Notes under the pieces: model-generated
Database searches by the model: none
What the model was told of the DNA's origin: nothing
What the model saw: the letters and a program-made list of their open reading frames with translations, nothing else
Assembly (NCBI RefSeq): GCF_009389715.1
Contig: NW_024068223.1
Location: 1 to 64,000 of the forward strand
Length of the DNA: 64,000 nucleotides
Source: Phoenix dactylifera
Taxonomy: Eukaryota; Streptophyta; Magnoliopsida; Arecales; Arecaceae
Direction of reading: 5' to 3'
Program-made: the position numbers and the translations under genes
Shown: in pieces, positions 1-12,324 of the stretch
Layout of the letters: each line of letters begins with the position of its first letter
Position numbering within the stretch: position 1 is the stretch's first letter

Positions 1-3000
1 GCATATGCTAGGAGTGGGACGTGGAGACTTAAGCTTACTTCTGCACGGCATCCAACATGTTTCGATAGTTAGGAGAAACCTAATTAGTAGTTCCTTGCTT
101 GTCCAGCAAGGCTATCGTCCTGTTTTTGAGTCCAATAAAGTTGTTATTTCTCATGGTGTAATGTTTATTGAAAAAGGATTCCTTAGTGAAGGATTTTTTA
201 AATTGAATGTAATAGTTCTTTCAATAAATGAAAATCTTTTGATCATGAATATAGAACCTCCTTCTATTTGGCATGGTAGATTAGGTAATGTAAATTATAA
301 TACAATTAAACAACTAATGAACCTAAATTTAATACCAAAAAGTGATCTTAAGAAATATGAGAAATGTGAAATTTGTGTAGAAGCCAAACTTCCTAGGAAG
401 CCTTTCAAATCTGTTAATAGGGATTCAAATCTATTAGAGTTGATCCATAGTGATGTTTGTGACTCTGATTGAACTTCTAGGAGAGGTAACAGATACTTTG
501 TGACCTTCATAGATGATCTATCCAAGTTTTGTTACATCTACCTAATTAAAACTAAGTATGAGGTGCTCAACAAATTTAAGATTTTTAAGATCGAAGCTGA
601 GAACCAATAGGAAAAGAAAACTAAAATTCTTAGATCAGATCGGGAAGGTGAATATACATCTAATGATTAACTTAATTTTGTGAAAATTATGGAATCATTC
701 ATAAAGTGACTGCTCCCTATTCTCTCCAAGCAAATGGAAGTAGCAGAAAGGAAGAATAAGAATTTAATGGATATGATTAACTCAATGCTTATAAGCTCAG
801 AAATACTAGAGAATTTGTAGGGAAAAGCTCTAGTTTTAGTCTATTATATCCTCAATAGGATTTTCTTCAAAAATAATGATCTAACCCCATATGAAGTTAA
901 AAAAAATAGAAAATCTAATCTTAGCTATTTGAAAGTGTGGGGGTGCTTGGCAAAACTAAAAATACCTGATTTTAAGAGAAAGAAAATAAGGCCCAAAATA
1001 GTGGATACCATATTCATAGAATATACAACAAATAGTAATGCCAATAGATTTCTGGTGATTAATTCAGAAGATAGTGGTATTAGTAACAATACTATCATAG
1101 AAACCAGAGATGCAACATACTTTGAAGATATCTTTCCACTTAAGACTAGAGTAAATAGTGGTATAGCTGTAGCTCTGGTAGAATAAGGACAAGAGAAGTA
1201 GAAGTAGAAGCAGAATCTAGGAGGAGTAAGAGATACAAGGTAGAGAAAACTTTTAGAGATGACTTCTATACCTTTCTTATAGAGGATTCTCCAACTACTT
1301 TTGAGGACGCAATGAAATTCTTGGATTCATCCTTTTGGAGAGATGCTGTGGACAATGAGATGCAATCAATTATCCAAAATCATACTTGGAAACTGATTGA
1401 TCTTCCTTCTGGTTGTAAAACTATAGGATGCAAATGGATCTTTAAGAAGAAACTTAGGCTTGATGGGTCTGTAGATAAATTTAAGGCTAGATTAGTTGCG
1501 AAGAATTTTACTCAAAGATCTGGAGTAGATTTATTTGATGTTTATACATCTGTATCTAGAATTACTATTAATAGGGTTTTGATAGCATTAGCCTCCATCC
1601 ATAATTAGTGATTCATCAGATAGATGTAAAAATAGCTTTTCTAAACAGAGACTTAAATGAAGAAATTTATATGGATCAGCTAGAGAAATTTATAATCCCA
1701 GGCCAAGAAAAGAAAGTTTGTAAATTAATCAGATCTCTTTATGGTTCTAAATAAGCACCCAAACAATGACACTTGAAATTTGATGAAATCATACTGACAT
1801 TTGAATTTGAAATCAATAGTACAGACGAATGTGTATACCATAAGAAAGTTGGAAATAAATTTGTGATCTTGTATCTCTATGTAGATGACAAACTAATCTT
1901 TGGGACATATCTTCAGATAGTTGATGAAATAAGTAATTCTTAAGTCATAAGTTTGATATGAAAGACTTGGGACAAGCTGACTTAATTTTAAATACCAAAA
2001 TAATTAGAAGTGCAAATAGTATTAAGTTATCCCAAAGTCATTATGTAGACAAGATTCTCAATAAATTTAATTATTTTGATTGTCAGCCTGTCGCAACTCC
2101 CTTTGATCCCTCTACACATTTCAAGAAGAACTTCAGAATTTCCATCCTTCAAAGCCTACATGCTCAAATCATAGGCTCACTAGGATTCCTAGCAAACTAC
2201 ACCAGGCCAGACATAGCATATACTATAAATAGACTTAGTAGATATACTACTAATCTAAATAGAGATCACTGGACATCATTAGAGAGGATCCTTAGGTATC
2301 TTAAGGGTATCAAGTTCTATAGTTTACACTTTAGTGGGTTTCTTGCTGTTCTAGAAGGCTATAGTGATGCCAATTGGATCAACGATACCTTAGATGTTAA
2401 ATCCACCATAAGATATGTCTTTCTCCTAGGAGGTGCTGCTGTCTTAAAAATTCACCAAACAAACTTTGATATCTAGGAGTACCATAGAGTCTGAACTGAT
2501 AGCTTTAAACACCACTAGTACTAAGACTGAGTGGCTTAGAGATCTACTTGTAGACCTTTCTGTAGATGAGTCATCTTTACCACCTGTTTGCTTACATTGT
2601 GACTGTAAATCTGCAATAGATAAATGCAACCAAGAAAATGCCAATGTAAAAATGAACAGATACTTAAAAGTGTGTCATAAATCATTAAGATATAAATTGA
2701 AAAATAATATTATTGTCTTAAATTTTGTAAAATTAGAAAATAATTTAGCTAATTAGCTTACAAAAGGTTTGTCTAGAATAGTAGTTCTAGAGTCGTCGAG
2801 GGGATGGGGCTTAGCCTATAAAGATAGATCACCACGGTGGGAACCCAACTATAAAAGATTCAATGGGTAGAAATAAACCGGAGTGTGACTAAGAGAAGCA
2901 TTGTTTTATGTTTTCCTCATCCCTATGGCACTAGTGCTCATAAAAGCAAGCGGTAAGATGAGTTTGTTTGTATAACTCTTAATGAGTCTGAGACCCAAAA

Positions 3001-3354
3001 GGCAAGGAGCTTTCTTGCTAGCTTTTTTATGAGAACTCACCTATATGTGCAGTCGTGAGACCGCGATTATGAAAATGGGCGATTTCCTAAAAAGCACATG
3101 AAAGATACCTGCGCATGGCCATATTAACGCAACCCGCTTGGAACCTAAATCGGGCTATATTATGTGTGCTGTTGATTTAAACTGAGCCATGAACCGAGGT
3201 TCAAGGTTAAGACCACCTTGGCTCCACAAATATAATCAATTGTCACTAAGTGAAGGTTCAAATCGAAAGATACCTACACCTATTACATAATATAAGATAT
3301 CCAACATTTTGTTTTGATTTCAAAATTATCTAAAAATTAATTTTTGTGGGGGAT
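1..3354 (+). mobile_element. Decayed Ty1/copia retrotransposon, internal region (5' end outside window)
   Basis: Broken pol frames appear in copia order. First comes a GAG-pre-integrase zinc-finger-like segment (about 5-470, WHGRLG with CEIC downstream), then integrase remnants (about 480-1190). Reverse transcriptase follows: the KWIFKKKLRLDGS and KARLVAKNFTQ motifs at 1312-1608, YVDD at about 1880, and [11 protein letters not shown] at 1958. An RNase H segment with [11 protein letters not shown] lies near 2355. Many stop codons and frameshifts separate the pieces, so no active protein is possible. About 600 bp without frames follows, ending in a polypurine tract (GTGGGGGAT, 3346-3354). The gag region and 5' LTR lie before base 1. 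The element family beyond copia was not determined. Confidence 0.9.
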
Positions 3355-3898
3355 CGTTAAAAAAATTAAATGCGCATGCGGCCATCTTGGGCCGCGTGCG
3401 GAAGCGCCCGTTGGCGCCTGCTGTGTTTTTTTTGAATTAAAGGTGGGCTGGCCGCATCCGCATTCTGCGGATGCGTGCCAGCTCTCTTTGGCCTCCGCAA
3501 AAATACTCATATGCCCCTGCACTAATATCCTTATATATACCTCTCAATTTCATCCTATTCGGGAGACAAAAAATTAAAAAAAAAAATTTCGAACAAAAAT
3601 TCTTCCACTTAGCCACTTCTGATTTTTATTTTTGCAATTATATTCAATTTATTTTATTTTTTTATTTCATTCTTCGCTGTATCTACAAGTCCGATCGGAT
3701 TCGATTTGGCTTCTTTCGAGATGTACGGAAGAAGAAGTTTAGGATCGTCATATCTCTGAGGAGGATTGCCGAAAGACCCGTACGTGGGGGCAAACACTTC
3801 TTTAGGATAGCATCTACGCGCTTCGACCGGCCTTCAATCAGACTATTTCTTCTTACTTTTGTTTTAAATTTAATATTAGTTGATCTGTAGGATATACA
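3355..3898 (+). mobile_element. Probable 3' LTR of the copia element
   Basis: It starts directly after the polypurine tract. The expected TGTT start is CGTT here, one base away from the canonical TG. A TATA-like TATATATA lies near 3533, as expected for an LTR promoter. A GC-rich segment with GCGCATGCGG and GGATGCG motifs precedes it. The end is placed at TACA (3898) only because LTRs usually end in CA. Without the 5' LTR for comparison the right border is a guess. Confidence 0.45.
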
Positions 3899-3990
3899 AT
3901 TTTATGATTTGAATTTATTAAATGAATAGATTTATTTTGTGCTAGAATAGATTTCTTTTATGATAAAATAGATTTATTTTGATATCGAAT

Positions 3991-3993
<3 letters not shown>

Positions 3994-4025
<32 letters not shown>
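3994..4025. repeat. (AT)16 microsatellite
   Basis: Uninterrupted AT dinucleotide run of 32 bases in an AT-rich stretch. The rest of 3900-4560 holds no gene that I can support, only CT-rich and low-complexity sequence. Confidence 0.95.
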
Positions 4026-4028
<3 letters not shown>

Positions 4029-4563
4029 TTCTTTTAAGAATTTATATTAATGATAATTATTAGATTTATTTGCTTAGTTAGATGATATATTACTAATAGA
4101 ACTCACCATCAATTGCCCTACCGCCATTAGAGGCAGTGCAAGTAGCTCTGGCTAGTCCTTGTTGGCCTCCAAGATCGAAAAGCTCACACTTAAGACCACC
4201 TACAACATTCCCCTCTCTTCTTCTTCCTCTTCTCACTCTTTGCTCTCTCTCCCCCTCTCCCTCTCTATATCGACTGTCGTCGATGCTGTCAAGTGCCACC
4301 CCTTAGTCATTGATTGACCCAAAACCTCTCTGCCTTCTCCCTTCCTCCCTAGTTTCTCTTTTCTCCTATTTTTCACCCCCTACGGCCGAAATCACCACCC
4401 TCTGTCACATCACCAATGGGTCACGGCCACCTTGCCGGTGAGAGCCCACGGCCCCCTTCTCCTACCCTCCTCCTCTTATTCTCTCCCTCTCACCTGCTCA
4501 CCTGATGGACATCGCAGGGCCGTCCCTTACCCCCCACCCCCACACTAGAAGATTTAGGGATGG

Positions 4564-5661
4564 GAAAGGAGTAGGGCTGTCAACGGGCCGAGCTGCTCGG
4601 GCTCGACTCGGTAAAAGCCCGGCTCGAGCTCGGCTCGTTAGTCAAATGAGTCCGAGCCCAAAATGAAGCCCGTTTAAATCCGAGCCCAAGCCCGAGCTCG
4701 AGCCCGAGCAGCTCGCGAGCCCAAATGAGGGCTCAGTCCAATTAACAATTTAATTGGGTCACAATTAAACTTGGACTTAACCCAATTAAATTTTATTTAG
4801 CTTAATCAATTTAAATCCCAATCTGATTGAACTCAGTTGGATTTAGATCAGACCCAACCCGAGCTAACCCAAATCCATTTAATTTCTTTAAATCGAATTG
4901 GATTGGTTCGGGTTCGAACCCAACCCGTTAACCCGAACCCAACTCGTTAACCCTTTTTTTTAATCTCTTTTTTTTTTTGGTTTCTCCATAACCTTCCCTG
5001 CTTCCAAGTTCCAACCCCTCCTTTCTTCTTCGTTCTCCTCGCCGGCTCGCCCCCAAGCCCGAAGCTGATGCCCCCCTCCCCTCCGACGACGACTATGACG
5101 AGGACGACGACGATGACGATGCCGTACATCTGATTCCAGCTCTCCGAGAAGCTCCGCCGCCTCCTCCTCTCCCTTTTCTACCCCTGATGACGATGCCGAA
5201 CACGGTACACCTGATCCAGCTCTCCCTTCTCCTCTCGAGACTCCGGCTCTCCCTTCTCCGCCCCCAATGACGACGCCGTACTCCCTCCCCTGTGGCCAAG
5301 CCCGCGGTCGTGCCCACGGCCGTGCCTGCGGCCGACGCCCGTGCCGGCGGTGCTCGTGGCTGCCCCCTTCTTTCTTCTCTTCTTCTTCTTTTCTTTCTTT
5401 CTTTCTTTCTTTCATTCTTCTCTCCTCCGAGGCTCCGACGAACAATGGGGATGGGGATGGGGCGGGCACGGGCTCGGGCAAACGAGCCTTACAAGCCCAA
5501 GCCCAAGCCCGAGCCAGGCTGTACCAAGCGAGCCTGAGCCTGAGCTCAATACAAGGCTCAGTACCGAGCCTGAGCCCGAGCCTAGAATTTTCTGGAACAA
5601 GCCAAGCCGAGCCCGCGGAGACCCAGGCTTGGCTCGGCTCATTAACGGCCTTAGAAAGGAG
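4564..5661. mobile_element. Non-autonomous hAT-type DNA transposon with 8-bp TSD
   Basis: The element proper is 4572-5653 (1082 bp). It begins TAGGGCTGTCAACGGGCCGA, and the reverse complement of its right end begins TAAGGCCGTTAATGAGCCGA: imperfect terminal inverted repeats of the type seen in plant hAT elements. It is flanked by a direct 8-bp repeat GAAAGGAG (4564-4571 and 5654-5661), the hAT target size. Subterminal regions are full of GGCTCGAGCC-like repeats. The interior has an AT-rich part (4740-4970) and a GC-rich part (5030-5430) with repeated GATGACGATGCCG units. No transposase frame is present. Long frames on both strands here come from base composition and are not genes. Confidence 0.75.
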
Positions 5662-6004
5662 AAGAGGAGCAAAGGTTTTGGGAAGGATTTGGAAGAGTTT
5701 GGTGTGGAAAGTGGTGGAGAGAATGGGAGACGAACAACATAAGAGAAATAGGGGACATAACCCATCGGATCCATCCTGCTATAACCTATCTCATGACCCA
5801 ATCAACCTTGAGATAGATATGGGGTGGATATAGGTACAAAGTTTCTATGTAGTGAGTATGGTAATAGCCTATCCAACTGATACCAGAATGTTACCATCCT
5901 TTTAAAGTCTCAAACGAGGAGCAACTGGGCCCAACTCATTGCAAATATGGGCTACCTCACTCCTGCACATCAATAGTTGCATGTGATCTAATCTCTTTTA
6001 CATC

Positions 6005-6200
6005 TACGAGGACTCGTGCAAGCATGTGTTTACTCTTGTATTGATTATTTGTTAGGTAGATCTTGGATGCTTATACAGAATCAAGAAACCTAAATAATAT
6101 TTTTCAGCTAGCCATTTTGAATAAGGTTCTAGGTTATTATAAATGGTATCAGTGTGAACCATGAGTCGATCGTGGTGTTTGTATTAAATTTGAATGGTTG
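6005..6200 (+). mobile_element. TRIM fragment: 5' LTR plus primer-binding site
   Basis: Bases 6005-6141 (137 bp) match the LTRs of the TRIM at 44854-45285, sharing GACTCGTGC, GTAGATCTTGG and CAGCTAGCCATTTT. They are followed by AATGGTATCAGTGTGAACC, which matches the initiator-Met tRNA primer-binding site up to AATGGTATCAG. The start has decayed from TGTC to TACG. The element's 3' half is missing. It sits about 200 bp upstream of the EF-2 promoter. Confidence 0.65.
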
Positions 6201-6314
6201 CTAACACATGCGTAACCCGGTAACCTGGCTAGCTGATAATATACATCTATTGTTTTTAATTTCTCCTGCATCTGAATCGTGCTTGGAAAACTACGCGTGC
6301 GTCTAAGAAATCAT

Positions 6315-6401
6315 TAGGGTTTGTTTATCAAATGATCTGAGCCGTTCATATCAGATCAAACAATCACGTCTACCGGCATGGGCCCAGTCCCTCTATAAAT
6401 A
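6315..6401 (+). promoter_or_regulatory. EF-2 core promoter: telo-box, site II, TATA
   Basis: TAGGGTTT (6315-6322) is an inverted telo-box, and TGGGCCCA (6379-6386) is a palindromic site II (TCP-binding) element. TATAAATA (6394-6401) is a good TATA box, predicting a start of transcription near 6425. Telo-box plus site II is the combination known from plant translation-machinery genes, which fits the gene downstream. Confidence 0.7.
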
Positions 6402-6424
6402 CGCAGGCCCCAAACCTACAATGT

Positions 6425-9400
6425 CCACATTTTTTAATCGCCGCCGCTCCTGGCTCTTTCTCCTTCCGCGTCCGCCTCGGGGCTCTCAGCCCCTTCTTCA
6501 CCGCTCACTATCTGAATCAGGTCCGAAGTTTTTTTTGTCTCCTTGCTTCAATTCTCCTTTCTTTCCACGGTTTTATTTGAATCTTGTCGTTGTTTCATTT
6601 GATTTGGAATGACGTTCGTTGTGCTTGGAAGGATCTATATATGGATGCTAATCTTTTGGCGATTCTAATCAGTCTTTGTTTCTGTTCTCTCTCTTTCTCT
6701 CTATTTTCTTTTTCGGCGAAGAACTTTGATCATTTTGGTCGATATCAGTGCTCATGGTTAACATGTTCTAGTATCTTGCGATTTTTTTAGCCGCAGTAAC
6801 TTTATTTTTTTTCATTGATTTATTATTGGTTGGCTGTATTTGGTATCGTATGCTGTTTTGGTGTCGTTGACATAAAATTTTTGATTGATATTTTGTCTGT
6901 GGGATGATCTATGGAGCTGTTTATATGATCATTGTTTCTCTTGTTTCCTTTGTTGTTCCGATGTGTTTTTTGAAATATCCGTGATGCTATTTCTAGTTGA
7001 TTTGTTTTTCTTTTTCATTTTTACAGATCCCTTATACTGGTTCTTCCAACTTGTGTTAGATAAGTGCAGTTAGATCATGGGATCATGAATGTTATTTTGT
7101 GGCCTTTTGAAGGGTGTGAACCATGGAACTTTACCTTTATTTTTTATAAAGCAAGATCAATAGAACCAAGTAGAAGATTCAATGGAGCAAAACCTATGAT
7201 CATATTTATCATTGCCTCCTTCCAAGGAAAGAATGGGTTGGATTTTTTTTTGTTTGAAGTTGTGGGAAGGGGCTGTGGTGGAAAGAGATGTTTTCTTGTT
7301 GGATCATCATCACCTCTGAAACATTTTTATTTCGGTCTATTTATATTTTAATCTTTATGGCTTTTATTGTGTTAATGTTTTCTTTGTTTGACAGCATTAT
7401 GTGGATGTATGAGTGCTATAAAATCTTGCAAGTCTTTCTGGGCAGTCTTAGACATTGCAAGTTATAGATGATTCTACTTTCATGAGATACAAGTTGCCAT
7501 ATGTTTTGTTCATGTTTTTGATTTATAAGTTTTGATTTAAAAACAATAACCAGCTAAGGCCATAGATTTGATACGATGTTAGAGGATGGAAGTTAAATTA
7601 TTGCATTTTCAAAATCAAAGGTGAATGCCATAATGTTTCATGTATATAGCATAGGTGGGTTACTAGAAGATCCCAGATTTAACAAAAACTTTAAAGAAAG
7701 CCCTAGAGATTTGAGGTGTTTAGAGGCCATGGCAGCAAGCCCCAGATAAAAAAAACTATCTCCTATGACTTTCGGTGTGCTATTTTGGTATCATTGCTCA
7801 ATCATCAGAAGACAGTGACCTATAGCTAGATCTGGAATAAGTTATCACAATCATTGCCTGATTCTTTTCCTGAGAGAAGAGTTTGATCTTCTTGTTGATA
7901 AAACAAAGCGGTTTTGACACTTCATTCATTAAAGGCAAGATGGGTTTTACCCTGATCAATGATCAGCTTGTCTTTGTTGGAGTCAGGGCATGCCATCCGG
8001 TAGATTCAAACAATGATTTAAGTGGAATTATTTGCCTCTTTGATAAGAACGATTTGGCATAAAGATCTCTTCGAACTTTTTTCAGGAGGAGCTCAATTCC
8101 TACACTTATTAACTGATTTCAGCATAGAACCAGATTCTTGCCACTTTTTCAATCAATTAGAAAGCGTATCTCTTCATTCGATTGGATGTGTACCCTTTGC
8201 TATGACATTCAGAGTCTCCAGGCAGCAGTAAGATGCTTGAGATTCCCTTCTCTTAGCAGTTCTCTTACTTTATCACAAGTTCCCATGTCTTCCAAAATTC
8301 CTGATTGACACCCTGTCTTGCCACCTCATTGCTGCCTTCCCCTGAGGTGGTGGATGGCTCTTCTTGGCTTATGAGGTTGTTGTATCATGATACCATCCTT
8401 GAGGAGGAAAAACTGCCCACCTCCCTGCTGGTTGGATGGTTGCTGGACTCTACATAAGCTAATGAGTTATTAAAGAGAAAAGAACTAGGTGCAGCAATTA
8501 AGTGCTGATTGAAGAAACATTGTTTGTGGTGCCTTCCTAAGGTAGAGATTAATCTTAGTTTTTTGCATTCTTAGCAAAGGTTCTAAGGTTTATCTAGAAA
8601 TCTCTGTTGTCAGAGTAAGTGTTATGCATTTAATATTTAATATTTAGTTCCTCATATTTATATTATAGGTTTAGATCTCCCTAGGTCTTGAAATATCAGA
8701 GGTAATGCTGCCATGATGTAAACGTTGCACTCCATATATTTCAGTAATCTATTTTTCAATAAAATATTATATGAATGTCGCTTAGGCGGTTTATCTTTTA
8801 ACGTAATATTTTTCTCAACCAAATGCATGATTACTAAATAATGAATAGAATATCAAAGATTAAAATACATGAATATACCTTTTGTTTGATGTGAATTTGT
8901 AGCACACTGTATTAATGTTCTAGGGATGTGTTGTGGAGGCATTATATGGTATCTTTTATTCAATTGTGGCTAAGATGGCTTTTGCTAGTGTGGTTCCTTA
9001 TTGATTTATAATATCAATTGTCTACCATATATGTTGTTTAGCTTAATTGGTTTGTTATTTCCAGTGCTTCTATTATACTTATTTACTCTAAAATCTAAGT
9101 TTAGTATGCTGTGAACATAGCAGGATTTATTAGTCTCCTTTCTGATGCAATCCATGTATGTTGATTTTGCTTAATAGCACAGTAGGAATGCATCCTTTCC
9201 TTCAATTCTCAGATGATTAATTTTTTTCATATCAGTAAGCCTTTTAAAAATTTTAGCATTTAATATATTTTAATGAAGTTTATAATTTATTCTTAGAACT
9301 TCTAAGTTTTGATGAGCAATATCCTGATCTTTTTCATTATTATGATTTTTTGTTGTTCTTTATTGAGCATCTTTTTCATTGGATGGGCATTGTACACAAT

Positions 9401-9589
9401 AGGAATGTTTGTTTTTGTGATGTTTTCTTGCATTTTTTTTCTACTATCGAATATCAATTGGAGTGTTTTTTTTGTCAATTATCCGATCATACTAATATTA
9501 CGTTGGCTGAAAAATATTTTTGTTGATGTTACAGGATTTTTCTTGCACAACTGCAGTTTACCTGGTGACTTTTAACTGCATTCAAGATG
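6425..9589 (+). other. EF-2 5' leader: noncoding exon 1 and ~3-kb leader intron
   Basis: A leader exon is inferred from about 6425 to 6520, ending TCAG before GTCCGA. The intron would run to about 9534 (GATGTTACAG), leaving a second leader exon of about 55 bp that ends with the start codon ATG at 9587-9589. The intron is T-rich, and I see no coding sequence in it. Part of it (about 7920-8480) looks more complex in base composition and may be old inserted sequence. The exact leader acceptor is uncertain (9534 or 9556). Confidence 0.5.
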
Positions 9590-12324
9590 GTATTCATGCC
9601 AAACCACTATTTTAATCATTGTTCACTTAATTTTTTACCATATTCTAACTGCTGATGAATATTGTTGGTATATGCAGGTGAAGTTTACGGCAGAAGAGCT
9701 CCGCAGAATTATGGATTTCAAGCACAATATCCGTAATATGTCTGTCATTGCACATGTTGATCATGGTGTGATTATAATCTTTTTCTATTTTCTGTTTTCA
9801 ACCATTCTGTCAGAGTTCTAAAAACATCAAACTGCGAATCCTTGAAAGCATTGGTTAACATAAATCTCTGATGAAATATGCAGGAAAATCTACTCTTACT
9901 GACTCTCTTGTGGCGGCTGCTGGTATCATTGCACAAGAAGTGGCAGGTGATGTGCGTATGACTGATACACGCCAGGATGAAGCTGAACGTGGCATCACGA
10001 TCAAGTCTACTGGGATCTCTCTCTATTATGAGATGTCTGATGAGTCACTAAAAAACTACAAAGGTGAAAGGAATGGAAATGAGTACTTGATCAACCTCAT
10101 TGATTCGCCTGGGCACGTTGACTTCTCTTCAGAGGTCACTGCTGCTCTCCGTATCACTGATGGTGCACTGGTTGTGGTAGACTGTATCGAGGGTGTCTGT
10201 GTTCAGACTGAAACTGTCTTACGACAGGCTCTTGGAGAAAGGATTAGGCCAGTTTTGACTGTCAACAAGATGGACCGCTGCTTCCTTGAGCTCCAAGTTG
10301 ATGGAGAGGAAGCCTACCAGACATTTCAACGTGTGATTGAAAATGCCAATGTGATCATGGCCACATACGAAGATTCTCTTCTTGGTGATTGCCAAGTTTA
10401 CCCAGAGAAAGGAACTGTAGCTTTTTCTGCTGGCTTGCATGGTTGGGCTTTCACGTTGACCAACTTTGCCAAGATGTATGCATCCAGGTTCGGAGTTGAT
10501 GAGGGAAAAATGATGGAGAGACTCTGGGGAGAGAATTACTTCGACCCTGCCACAAGGAAGTGGACTTCCAGAAACACAGGTTCACCCACTTGCAAGAGAG
10601 GATTTGTTCAGTTCTGCTATGAACCTATCAAACAAATTATAAGTACATGCATGAATGATCAGAAGGACAAGTTATGGCCCATGTTGCAGAAGCTAGGTGT
10701 CACCATGAAGTCTGAGGAGAAAGATTTGAATGGGAAAGCACTGATGAAACGTGTGATGCAGACCTGGCTGCCTGCAAGTACTGCCCTTCTTGAAATGATG
10801 ATCTTCCACCTTCCAGCTCCAGCAAAGGCACAGAAATACCGTGTGGAGAATTTGTATGAAGGCCCTCTTGATGACATATATGCAAATGCCATTAGAAACT
10901 GTGATCCAGATGGGCCTCTGATGCTTTATGTCTCGAAGATGATTCCAGCATCGGATAAAGGTAGGTTCTTTGCCTTTGGTCGAGTCTTTTCTGGGAGGGT
11001 AAGCACTGGTTTGAAGGTCAGGATAATGGGGCCTAACTATGTTCCTGGTGAGAAGAAGGATCTGTATGTTAAGAGCGTGCAGCGAACTGTTATTTGGATG
11101 GGTAAGAGGCAAGAGTCCGTGGAGGATGTGCCATGTGGAAACACTGTTGCTTTGGTTGGTCTGGATCAGTACATTACAAAGAATGCAACTCTAACCAATG
11201 AGAAGGAAGTGGATGCTCATCCAATCAGGGCAATGAAGTTCTCGGTTTCACCTGTTGTTCGTGTTGCTGTGCAATGTAAGGTCGCCTCTGACCTACCTAA
11301 GCTTGTTGAGGGCTTGAAACGACTTGCCAAATCTGATCCCATGGTGGTGTGTACAATTGAGGAATCTGGTGAGCACATTATTGCTGGAGCTGGAGAACTG
11401 CATCTTGAGATCTGCTTGAAGGACCTGCAAGAAGACTTCATGGGCGGCGCAGAGATTATTAAGTCTGATCCTGTTGTGTCTTTCCGTGAAACAGTTCTTG
11501 AGAGGTCTTGTCGTACGGTGATGAGCAAGTCTCCTAACAAGCACAACCGTTTGTACATGGAGGCCCGACCTTTGGAGGATGGACTTGCTGAGGCTATTGA
11601 CGACGGGCGTATTGGCCCCAGGGATGATCCCAAGTCCCGATCCAGAATCCTATCTGAAGAGTTTGGATGGGATAAAGAGCTTGCAAAGAAGATCTGGTGC
11701 TTTGGGCCTGAAACCACTGGTCCTAACATGGTTGTTGACATGTGTAAGGGAGTTCAGTATCTGAATGAAATCAAGGACTCTGTGGTTGCTGGGTTCCAAT
11801 GGGCTTCAAAAGAAGGGCCATTAGCTGAAGAAAATATGCGAGGCATTTGCTTTGAAGTCTGTGATGTTGTTCTCCATGCTGATGCCATCCACCGAGGTGG
11901 CGGGCAGGTTATTCCAACTGCAAGAAGGGTTATATACGCTTCCCAGATGACTGCCAAACCTAGGCTTTTGGAGCCTGTTTATCTTGTTGAAATTCAGGCA
12001 CCAGAACAGGCCCTTGGAGGCATATATAGTGTTCTTAATCAAAAGAGAGGTCATGTCTTTGAGGAGATGCAGAGGCCAGGTACTCCACTTTATAATGTCA
12101 AGGCTTACCTGCCTGTCATCGAGTCCTTTGGATTCTCGGGCACTCTGAGGGCTGCAACTTCTGGTCAGGCGTTCCCACAGGCTGTCTTTGATCACTGGGA
12201 TATGATGCCTTCTGACCCATTGGAGCCTGGGTCCCAGACTGCAAACCTGGTTGCTGATATTCGCAAGAGGAAGGGTCTCAAGCAACAGATTACACCACTC
12301 TCTGAGTACGAGGACAGGCTATAA
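9587..12324 (+). CDS. EEF2: Translation elongation factor 2 (eEF2/LOS1)
   Basis: GTPase that translocates the ribosome during cytosolic protein synthesis. The predicted CDS joins 9587-9589, 9678-9765 and 9884-12324, giving 843 aa, the usual plant EF-2 length. It begins [20 protein letters not shown]. The first coding exon holds only the ATG, followed at once by a GT donor. G-domain motifs: AHVDHGKST (26-34), RGITIKS (about 66-72), DSPGHVDF and VNKMD. Thr57 in the MTDTR motif is the position equivalent to the regulatory phosphorylation site of animal eEF2. The diphthamide site [11 protein letters not shown] is intact, with His700 at 11890-11892. The frame is complete with no damage. Promoter elements upstream fit strong growth-linked expression. 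The large last exon carries 97% of the protein. It lies tail-to-tail with the LTI65-like gene. Identity is certain; the leader exons are less so. Confidence 0.97.

Noticed and set aside
1312-2756. Functional reverse transcriptase gene
   Set aside because: Domains are recognisable but split by stops and frameshifts, so this is a dead copia remnant.
5267-5833. Long plus-strand frames within the GC-rich region
   Set aside because: They lie in the hAT element, overlap equally long frames on both strands and have low-complexity composition; no domain is recognisable.
11217-12285. Long minus-strand frames under EF-2
   Set aside because: Opposite-strand shadows of a highly conserved, codon-biased gene.
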